Origin: Planctomycetota bacterium
GTDB lineage: Bacteria > Planctomycetota > Phycisphaerae > WQYP01
DNA length: 5,599 bases
NCBI GenBank assembly: GCA_021795535.1
Contig: JAJYPG010000115.1
Location: forward strand, 1-5,599
Direction: 5' to 3'
The notes beneath the pieces are model-generated. The model did no database searches and was not told where the DNA came from. It was given only the letters and a program-made list of their open reading frames with translations. A program made the translations under genes and the position numbers. This document shows positions 1 to 5,213 of the stretch, one piece after another. Each line of letters begins with the position of its first letter. Position 1 is the first letter of the stretch.

Positions 1-1488
1 GGCGGCGGCAAGCTCTCCGGCGATGGCGGAGAGTTTTTCCAGCGTATCGAGCAAGGGCACCAGGCCAGCGCCTTGAAGCTGTTTGAGCAATTTAAGCAAC
101 GCGGGAAGCGTATCAAGGGAACGGGCCAGCGACAGCAAATCACGCGGATTGGCACGACGGCAGCATATTCTGGCGGCAATTCGCTCAATATCTCCACAAT
201 CGGTCGCAATCAGACGAATTTGATCCAGTACGGCGTCGCCCGCCAACAAATCATCCACACCAGCAAGGCGGGCTTCAATTGCCGCCGGATCGCGCAGTGG
301 AAACAGCAGCCAGTGTCGCAACAAACGCGATCCCATGGGCGTGCGCGTGACGTCCAATGCCCCCACGAGCGATCCCTCCGCGGTTCCGGTGCGAATGGTC
401 CGCTCCACCTCCAGAGATCGGAGCGACGTTGGATCTATCACCAGATAATTGCCACGCACAAAAGGTCGCGGCGGCTGTAAATGTTCCAGTGAGGCCTTCT
501 GCGTTTCATGCAGGTAGGCAGCCAGTCCGCCCGCGGCCATAATGGCCGGGTCGGTTGGCGACGCGTAGCCAAAGGCCTCAAAGCCAATCACGCCATACTG
601 ATCTTTAAGCTGTGTGGCGGCCTGATGGCGTCCAAACTGCCATGCGGGCCGTGCGGTCAGCGTAAGCTCAAGAAGATCTTTAAGTCCCCTGGCCCAGTCC
701 GGTGCGCGATGGTCCGCGGTTTCACCATACAAAAGCTCGCGTGGCCGGATGCGGGCAAGCTCTTCACGACAGGCGGCAAGCGTATCGACGAGAGTCATGA
801 ATTTTCCAGTGGAAAGTTCGCACCAGGCCAGAGCCGCATGACCCGCCTGATTTCCCTCGGGAAATTCCCCATCAATTACGTTTTTATTTCCGGAAAGCCC
901 ATCGGTTAATTCAGTCGGGCGCGGCGGGACCAGCGCGTCGATTGCCACGAGGCCGGGAAGCGAGGCTCCGGGAGCAATTTTTGTTGGATTGGGGGTGTTT
1001 GCCGGCGCGTGTACCGCCCCGCGCCCCATATCTTTGGCATCTTTGGCACCAAGCGGAACCAGGCACGCGATGAAGTTTTCCGTCCGGCCATCCAGCATCG
1101 CCTCTTCGGTCAATGTGCCCGGTGTAACCAGCCGCGTCACCTGCCGGTCAATCAGACCTGTGGCCTGACTGGGGTCCTGCATCTGTTCACATATTGCCAC
1201 GCGATACCCGGCGGCAATCATACGCTGCAAATATCCGTCCACGGCGTGATACGGCACGCCGGCCATGGGAACCGCGTTTTCCCCTTTGCTGCGGCTGGTC
1301 AGTGCGACTCCGAGAACACGCGAAATGACGCGAGCGTCTTCATAAAATGTTTCGTAAAAATCGCCTATTCGGAAAAACAGGATCGCGTCGGGATACTGCG
1401 CCTTGTACTGCTGATACTGGCGCATGGCCGGGGTAAGGGCGGATGCATCAATGGAGGCGATGGACTGTTCATTAAGCGAAGGCGACAT
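1..1488 (-). CDS. mutS: DNA mismatch repair protein MutS, N-terminal 496 residues (runs off left edge)
   Basis: MutS recognises mispaired or unpaired bases after replication and recruits MutL. The frame stays open for 496 codons to the window edge, so roughly half of a usual 850-900 residue protein is visible. Domain I carries the mismatch-contacting Phe-Tyr-Glu motif at residues 44-46 within FRIGDFYETFYEDAR, followed by VPMAGVPYHAVDGYL and ICEQMQDP. The lever region has the family signature TPMGSRLLRHWL (about 383-394), and a C-terminal piece (IERIAARICCRRANPRDL) matches the core before the clamp. The clamp, the Walker ATPase and the helix-turn-helix dimer region lie outside the window. About 65-70 extra residues (roughly 146-216) interrupt the start of the connector domain compared with E. 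coli. The ATG at 1486-1488 is the only standard start: the frame is open upstream to a stop at 1570-1572 but has no ATG, GTG or TTG there, and the next Met (residue 22) is too close to the conserved core. No clear Shine-Dalgarno precedes it. It lies 246 nt after sdhB on the same strand. Confidence 0.97.
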   Translation of the reverse strand, partial: MSPSLNEQSIASIDASALTPAMRQYQQYKAQYPDAILFFRIGDFYETFYEDARVISRVLGVALTSRSKGENAVPMAGVPYHAVDGYLQRMIAAGYRVAICEQMQDPSQATGLIDRQVTRLVTPGTLTEEAMLDGRTENFIACLVPLGAKDAKDMGRGAVHAPANTPNPTKIAPGASLPGLVAIDALVPPRPTELTDGLSGNKNVIDGEFPEGNQAGHAALAWCELSTGKFMTLVDTLAACREELARIRPRELLYGETADHRAPDWARGLKDLLELTLTARPAWQFGRHQAATQLKDQYGVIGFEAFGYASPTDPAIMAAGGLAAYLHETQKASLEHLQPPRPFVRGNYLVIDPTSLRSLEVERTIRTGTAEGSLVGALDVTRTPMGSRLLRHWLLFPLRDPAAIEARLAGVDDLLAGDAVLDQIRLIATDCGDIERIAARICCRRANPRDLLSLARSLDTLPALLKLLKQLQGAGLVPLLDTLEKLSAIAGELAAA

Positions 1489-1494
1489 GACGAA

Positions 1495-1500
1495 ATTATA
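1495..1500 (-). promoter_or_regulatory. Candidate -10 box just upstream of mutS
   Basis: The minus strand reads a perfect TATAAT six bases before the mutS ATG. If used, transcription would begin at or within a base or two of the start codon, giving a leaderless mRNA, which fits the lack of a Shine-Dalgarno sequence. No good -35 box lies at the usual distance (the hexamer 17 bp upstream reads TTACTC), so this is a weak call. Confidence 0.3.
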
Positions 1501-1577
1501 ATTCAGATTGACGCGGCGAGTAAGGGGCGGGTTTTGACTTGGCGAAAGGAGCGGTGCCCAGGTTGATCCTTACGATT

Positions 1578-1610
1578 AAAAAAAGTGATGGAAAGAGTGG
1601 GGAAATCCAT
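1578..1610 (-). terminator. Weak candidate terminator after the sdh operon
   Basis: On the minus strand a 5-bp stem ATGGA/TCCAT (1606-1610 with 1588-1592, 13-nt loop) is followed three bases later by seven T residues (1578-1584). It lies about 125 nt past the sdhB stop and before mutS, where an operon end would be expected. The stem is short and AT-containing, so it may be chance. Confidence 0.25.
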
Positions 1611-1645
1611 AAACCGATTACGCCCAGATTCCAATTGTTAAAGAT

Positions 1646-1670
1646 TTCAAATTTCAAATGTCAAATTTGA
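1646..1670. repeat. AT-rich heptad repeat with inverted repeat in the sdhB-mutS gap
   Basis: Three heptamers follow each other: TTCAAAT, TTCAAAT, GTCAAAT (1646-1666). The same stretch holds a perfect inverted repeat TCAAATTT (1647-1654) and AAATTTGA (1663-1670) with an 8-nt loop. On the minus strand it includes a consensus TTGACA (1659-1664), which could act as a -35 box for mutS, though no convincing -10 lies 17 bp on. The rest of the gap (1489-1734) shows no open frame worth calling. Confidence 0.5.
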
Positions 1671-1734
1671 GATTAGAAATATATCAACTGACCTGGAAAG
1701 CAAGATTATTTCCGGCACCAGGCGCGCGGGTCGG

Positions 1735-2478
1735 TCAGGCTTTTTTTTCCTTTCCGGTCAGCTTGCGAATAACAATCTGCACGGGGTCATAGTAACGGTC
1801 CACCACACGTTCTTTCATGGGGATAATGGCGTTGTCGGTGATGTGAATTTCTTCCGGACAAACTTCCGTGCAGCATTTGGTAATGTTGCACAAGCCCAGG
1901 CCGGCCTCTTTTTTCAGCAGAGGAATGCGATCCAGGGAATCCAGCGGGTGCATTTCCAGGCTGGCAATGCGCACAAAGAACCGCGGCCCGGCAAACTGTT
2001 CCTGCTTGTCGTGCTCGCGCAGAACGTGACAAACATTCTGGCAGAGGAAACATTCAATACATTTGCGGAATTCCTGCACGCGGTCCACATCTTCCTGTTT
2101 CATCAGCCACTGCGTGCCTTCTTTCGGCGTGAAGGGAGGAATTTTCTTGTTGATTTTGTAATTCCAGGAAACATCAGTCACCAAGTCCCGCATAATGGGA
2201 AATGCCCGCATGGGATGCACGGTGACCGGTTCACCTTCGGCAAAAGTGTCCAGGCGGGTTTTGCACATCAGTCGCGGCTTGCCATTTACTTCGGCGCTGC
2301 ATGAGCCGCACTTGGCGGCCTTGCAGTTCCAGCGGCAGGCCAGGTCGGGTGCTTTTTCCCGCTGGATTTGATGGATGGCATCGAGCACAACCATGCCTTC
2401 CTCCACATCAACCTGATAACTGACAAACTTGCCACCGTCGGCATCGCCACGCCAGACTTTAAATTCCCGCGTACTCAT
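1735..2478 (-). CDS. sdhB: Succinate dehydrogenase/fumarate reductase iron-sulfur subunit, Sdh1-like
   Basis: This 247-residue protein is the electron-wire subunit of complex II, sitting on the membrane between SdhA and SdhC. An N-terminal plant-type ferredoxin domain binds [2Fe-2S] through Cys52, Cys57, Cys60 and Cys72. The C-terminal domain has CIECFLC (Cys140, 143, 146) plus Cys207 for [4Fe-4S], and Cys150, Cys197 and Cys203 for [3Fe-4S], the set found in canonical complex II. Extra cysteines occur at 48 and 202. Stretches such as QEFRKCIECFLCQNVCHV, MRDLVTDVS and ITDNAIIPMKERVVDR match, from memory, the mycobacterial Sdh1 subunit Rv0247c, and the length is nearly the same. The ATG at 2476-2478 overlaps the sdhA stop as ATGA and has AAGGAG five bases upstream, so the start is well supported. 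The protein ends in a Lys-rich tail. It is the last gene of the operon. Confidence 0.97.
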   Translation of the reverse strand: MSTREFKVWRGDADGGKFVSYQVDVEEGMVVLDAIHQIQREKAPDLACRWNCKAAKCGSCSAEVNGKPRLMCKTRLDTFAEGEPVTVHPMRAFPIMRDLVTDVSWNYKINKKIPPFTPKEGTQWLMKQEDVDRVQEFRKCIECFLCQNVCHVLREHDKQEQFAGPRFFVRIASLEMHPLDSLDRIPLLKKEAGLGLCNITKCCTEVCPEEIHITDNAIIPMKERVVDRYYDPVQIVIRKLTGKEKKA

Positions 2479-4214
2479 TTTTTCTCCTTGGCTTTTCTCT
2501 CATCCACCAACGGCAGAAGGTCCTGGGATTTTACAATCGGATTGGGCTGCACATCCATGTTGCCGCCCTTATCTTCGGAAAGCAGATTATGCTCACCCCA
2601 GTAATCGTCATATTTTGGATAATCCAGGCGGCTGTGCGCACCACGGCTTTCTTTCCGCAGCAAAGCGGCGCGTGCGATGGCCTCCGAGCAGACGAGCATG
2701 TTTTTCAGGTCCCGGCACAAATGCCAGCCGGGGTTGAACATGCGGTTGCCTTCCAGGACACCCACACGCAAGCTGCGATCTTTATATTCCTGCAATTTTT
2801 TAATGGCTGCGGTCAGATCGCTTTCCTCACGGAAAATACCCACGAGGCTTTGCATGGTGTTTTGCAATTCCAGATGCAGTTGGTAAGGATTTTCGGCATT
2901 TTCGCGGCCAAAATAGCCGGTCATTTCATTGGCGGCGGCGGTAATTTCGGCTTCATCCAACCGGGCGGCCGGGGCGTTTTTGGCGTACTCCGCCGCGCCA
3001 AGGCCGGCGCGATAGCCAAACACCAGCAGATCGGAAAGCGAATTGCCACCGAGGCGGTTGGCCCCGTGCATGCCACCGGAACATTCGCCGGCGGCAAAGA
3101 GTCCAGGAACGCGTGTGGCACCGGTGGGGGCATCAACTTTGAGACCGCCCATGGCATAGTGACAGGTCGGTCCGACTTCCATGGGTCCCTGGGTAATATC
3201 AACATCGGCCAGTTCCTTGAACTGGTGGTACATGCTGGGGAGTTTCTTTTTGACATATTCGGCGCCGCGGTGGGAAATATCCAGGAAGCATCCGCCGTGG
3301 GGTGAACCGCGGCCTTCCTTGACTTCGGTATAAATGGAACGTGCGACGACATCGCGTGTGGAAAGCTCCATGCGCTTGGGGTCGTATTTTTCCATGAAGC
3401 GTTCGCCCTTGTTATTGCGGAGAATGCCGCCTTCACCGCGCACAGCTTCGGTGACAAGCAGTCCCATCACGCCGGGGGGCCAGACCATTCCGGTGGGGTG
3501 AAATTGCACGAATTCCATATCGAGCAGTTGAGCTCCGGCCTGATAGCCCAGTGCGTGGCCATCGCCGGTGCCTTCCCAGGAATTGGATGTAATTTTGAAA
3601 CAGCGGCCCAGGCCGCCGGTGGCGAGAATAATGGCCTTGGCCTTGTAAATAACGAATTTTCCGGTTTCGCGCCAGTAGCCAAAGGCTCCGCAAACGCGTT
3701 GGCCATCTTTAAGCAGACGGGTAACAGTGCATTCCATGTAGACATCTATACCCTGGTGAATACCTTTGTCCTGGAGTGTGCGGATGAGTTCCAGTCCAGT
3801 GCGGTCGCCCACATGGGCCAGTCGCCTGTAGGTATGGCCGCCAAAAGCGCGTTGGAGAATTTTACCTTCAGGCGTGCGGTCAAACACAGCGCCCCAGTGT
3901 TCCAATTCGCGCACGCGATCGGGCGATTCTTTGGCGTGAAATTCAGCCATGCGCCAGTTGTTAAGGTATTTGCCGCCAAAGAGCGTGTCCTGAAAATGGG
4001 TGGTCCAGCCATCCTGGTTGTCCACATTGGCCAGGGCGGCGGCGATGCCTCCTTCGGCCATAACGGTGTGGGCCTTGCCCAGAAGGGACTTGCAGACCAA
4101 AGCGGTTTTCAGGCCGGCGGCGGAACATTCAATGGCGGCCCGCAGACCGGCCCCGCCCGCCCCGATAATGACCACATCATGTTCGTGTGTTTCGTATTTG
4201 TCTAAAGCGTTAAT
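2475..4214 (-). CDS. sdhA: Succinate dehydrogenase/fumarate reductase flavoprotein subunit, Sdh1-like
   Basis: This is the catalytic subunit that interconverts succinate and fumarate on a covalently bound FAD, on the cytoplasmic side of the membrane. Numbering from the proposed ATT start (579 residues): the dinucleotide loop GAGGAG lies at 18-23; His49 in KAHTVMAEGG is the expected covalent FAD ligand; the active-site set is His239 (HPTG), Arg292 (VARS), His352 (TCHY) and Arg387 (NRLGGNS); and AAGECSGGMHG is the second flavin segment. MYHQFKELADVDIT and NPGWHLCRDLKNMLVCSEA match, from memory, mycobacterial Rv0248c, though this protein is shorter than its roughly 646 residues. Start choice: the only standard start is GTG at 4173-4175 (566 residues), but that cuts into the first beta strand of the FAD fold and has no ribosome site. 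An ATT at 4212-4214 shares one base with the sdhC stop and has GAGG eight bases upstream. It adds a 13-residue lead ending in Glu-His-Asp-Val-Val, as in homologues. Use 4175 as the conservative start. Confidence 0.96.
   Translation of the reverse strand: MNALDKYETHEHDVVIIGAGGAGLRAAIECSAAGLKTALVCKSLLGKAHTVMAEGGIAAALANVDNQDGWTTHFQDTLFGGKYLNNWRMAEFHAKESPDRVRELEHWGAVFDRTPEGKILQRAFGGHTYRRLAHVGDRTGLELIRTLQDKGIHQGIDVYMECTVTRLLKDGQRVCGAFGYWRETGKFVIYKAKAIILATGGLGRCFKITSNSWEGTGDGHALGYQAGAQLLDMEFVQFHPTGMVWPPGVMGLLVTEAVRGEGGILRNNKGERFMEKYDPKRMELSTRDVVARSIYTEVKEGRGSPHGGCFLDISHRGAEYVKKKLPSMYHQFKELADVDITQGPMEVGPTCHYAMGGLKVDAPTGATRVPGLFAAGECSGGMHGANRLGGNSLSDLLVFGYRAGLGAAEYAKNAPAARLDEAEITAAANEMTGYFGRENAENPYQLHLELQNTMQSLVGIFREESDLTAAIKKLQEYKDRSLRVGVLEGNRMFNPGWHLCRDLKNMLVCSEAIARAALLRKESRGAHSRLDYPKYDDYWGEHNLLSEDKGGNMDVQPNPIVKSQDLLPLVDERKAKEKK
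2484..2489 (-). promoter_or_regulatory. Shine-Dalgarno site of sdhB
   Basis: AAGGAG on the minus strand, five bases before the sdhB ATG. It lies inside the last codons of sdhA (which encode the Lys-Glu-Lys-Lys end) and, with the ATGA overlap, indicates translational coupling. Confidence 0.85.
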
Positions 4215-5029
4215 TAAAATATCCTCACATCATGAATAATACCCATGGAGCAAAGGCGGATATACAGGTCCGTAAGCCCCACGGAAAACAGACTCACCCA
4301 CGCCCATTCCATATGCCGGAGATTAAACAGCGTCACACCCTTCCAGAGCTTGTAACGGGTACGCGCGGCACCGGAACAGGTGAAACAATCCATTTTTCCG
4401 CCCACCAGATGCCGCAGGGAATTGCAGCCCATGCTGAAGGCGGAAAGGGCAATGACATTGAGCAGCATAATGAGACTGCCCAGACGGACGCCAAAATGCA
4501 GGTGTCCCCGCGGGCCGCTGAAGAAAAACGCGCGGAACGCATCAAACCACAGGAACAGCAGAACGATAGTGGCCAGATAGAAAAAATAGCGGTGAATGTT
4601 TTGCATGATGAAGGGGAATGCGGTTTCACCGCGATAGGTTCGACCTTTGGGTTCACCCACCGCGCAGGCCACCGGATCAAGGAAGAAGGCCCGATAGTAG
4701 GATTTACGGTAGTAATAACAGGTGGCGCGAAAGCCCAGAGGTATCCAGAGAATAAGGAAGGCGAAGGAAAATGGCGGAGCGATGCCGAGCAGGCTTTGTA
4801 AATCCGGGGAATAAAACGGGGAAAGGTAGTACGCGCCATTGGCGGTCAGAAGATAATGATTGCCCTGCCACGCCGCCCAGGTGGAATAGACGCCAAATGC
4901 GGTCAATCCCACAAACACCATCAGGGGTTTAACCCACCAGGCATCCGGGCGATCAGTAACACCCAGGCCGTGAGGGCCAGAGTGGCCATGCGGTGCGGCG
5001 GAAACACTCGGAACGCTTGAATCGGACAT
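4214..5029 (-). CDS. sdhC: Complex II membrane anchor of the type F (mycobacterial Sdh1) class
   Basis: This 271-residue protein anchors SdhAB and carries the quinone site. Five hydrophobic helices are visible at about residues 35-54, 84-104, 147-170, 180-200 and 242-262. The first 30 residues are polar and His-rich. It resembles neither the E. coli SdhC/SdhD pair nor the single dihaem anchor of five helices in Wolinella. Motifs ATCYYYRKSYYRAFF, PVACAV, QNIHRYFFYLA and GCNSLRHLVGG, together with the length near 273 residues, match what I remember of mycobacterial Rv0249c. For mycobacterial Sdh1 a membrane Rieske-type [2Fe-2S] cluster with Cys and His ligands is reported. Candidate ligands here are Cys104, Cys122, Cys202, His146, His207 and His239; I cannot assign the actual four. 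A CxxC (Cys215, Cys218) lies in the loop before helix five. The ATG at 5027-5029 has AAGGAAG ten bases upstream. It is the first gene of the operon and its stop TAA overlaps the proposed sdhA start by one base. Confidence 0.9.
   Translation of the reverse strand: MSDSSVPSVSAAPHGHSGPHGLGVTDRPDAWWVKPLMVFVGLTAFGVYSTWAAWQGNHYLLTANGAYYLSPFYSPDLQSLLGIAPPFSFAFLILWIPLGFRATCYYYRKSYYRAFFLDPVACAVGEPKGRTYRGETAFPFIMQNIHRYFFYLATIVLLFLWFDAFRAFFFSGPRGHLHFGVRLGSLIMLLNVIALSAFSMGCNSLRHLVGGKMDCFTCSGAARTRYKLWKGVTLFNLRHMEWAWVSLFSVGLTDLYIRLCSMGIIHDVRIF
4223..4226 (-). promoter_or_regulatory. Shine-Dalgarno site that supports the upstream sdhA start
   Basis: GAGG (extended: TGAGGA) on the minus strand, within the last codons of sdhC. 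It lies eight bases before the ATT at 4212-4214, an ideal distance, but far too distant (about 47 bases) for the GTG at 4175. Confidence 0.6.
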
Positions 5030-5039
5030 ACTATATCTG

Positions 5040-5046
5040 CTTCCTT
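5040..5046 (-). promoter_or_regulatory. Shine-Dalgarno site of sdhC
   Basis: AAGGAAG on the minus strand, ten bases before the sdhC ATG. It is the downstream one of two AAGG motifs created by a tandem 10-bp repeat. Confidence 0.65.
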
Positions 5047-5065
5047 AAGCTACCTTAAGCTACCT
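5043..5065. repeat. Tandem 10-bp repeat at the sdhC ribosome site
   Basis: CCTTAAGCTA occurs twice in direct succession (5043-5052, 5053-5062) and is followed by another CCT (5063-5065). Each unit contains the palindrome CTTAAG. On the mRNA strand this gives two AAGG motifs ten bases apart, of which the one nearer to sdhC is the likely ribosome site. Confidence 0.85.
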
Positions 5066-5147
5066 GATTCCCAACTCTGCGCCTCGCAGCGGGGGTGGCC
5101 CGGGGGAATTCAAGAAGGCGGTGGCCACCGGAGGCTGTCCGGTTCAT
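5055..5147 (-). CDS. Possible 30-residue leader open frame upstream of sdhC (doubtful)
   Basis: An ATG at 5145-5147 opens a 30-codon frame that ends with a TAA at 5055-5057, inside the tandem repeat and 25 bases before the sdhC ATG. The predicted peptide starts MNRTASGGHRLLEFPRA and is Arg-rich. It lies within the predicted sdh transcript. No Shine-Dalgarno precedes the ATG, and most of the frame is covered by inverted repeats, which argues for a structural rather than a coding role. I recognise no family. Confidence 0.15.
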   Translation of the reverse strand: MNRTASGGHRLLEFPRATPAARRRVGNQVA

Positions 5148-5154
5148 GCGTGCA

Positions 5155-5181
5155 ACCGGCACTTAAATCTATCTTGCCGGT
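5155..5181. promoter_or_regulatory. Dyad overlapping the sdh transcription start (possible operator)
   Basis: ACCGGCA (5155-5161) and TGCCGGT (5175-5181) form a perfect 7-bp inverted repeat with a 13-bp gap. The arm centres are 20 bp apart, about two turns of DNA, and the site spans the predicted +1 to +24 region just after the -10 box. That position suits a repressor site; the regulator is unknown. Confidence 0.4.
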
Positions 5182-5184
5182 CGA

Positions 5185-5213
5185 ATTCTAGAGATGCGTA
5201 AAAGCGGTGTCAA
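5185..5213 (-). promoter_or_regulatory. Sigma70-type promoter of the sdhCAB operon
   Basis: On the minus strand a perfect -35 box TTGACA (5208-5213) is separated by exactly 17 bp from TAGAAT (5185-5190), five of six bases of the -10 consensus. It points at sdhC and is the best promoter in the window. Expected transcription start is near 5178. Confidence 0.75.

Larger units (their letters stand above)
5030..5178 (-). promoter_or_regulatory. Structured leader of the sdhCAB transcript
   Basis: The predicted start of transcription near 5178 leaves a leader of about 149 nt. It holds several inverted repeats: CCGGTT/AACCGG (5139-5144 with 5154-5159, 9-nt loop), CCGGA/TCCGG (5128-5132 with 5138-5142, 5-nt loop), the perfect 12-bp palindrome CGGTGGCCACCG (5119-5130), and CTGCG/CGCAG (5077-5081 with 5085-5089, 3-nt loop). 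The first three share bases, so they cannot all form together. No known riboswitch class was recognised. Confidence 0.4.

Noticed and set aside
1534..1539. Plus-strand TTGACT as a rightward promoter
   Set aside because: No -10 box at a usable distance and no plus-strand gene follows.
1009..1566. 185-codon plus-strand open frame opposite mutS
   Set aside because: The minus strand encodes conserved MutS domain I over most of it; the plus frame has no family features.
1712..1734. GC-rich inverted segment directly after the sdhB stop as a terminator
   Set aside because: Only interrupted 3-bp arms pair and no T run follows.
2589..4205. Long plus-strand open frames (238 and 235 codons) opposite sdhA
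   Set aside because: They are antisense shadows of sdhA, which is fully supported by motifs and conserved residues.
5098..5192. Cluster of EcoRI, SmaI and XbaI-like sites suggesting a cloning polylinker
   Set aside because: The sites are scattered, not in a known vector order, and lie in sequence with natural promoter and repeat structure; chance is sufficient.
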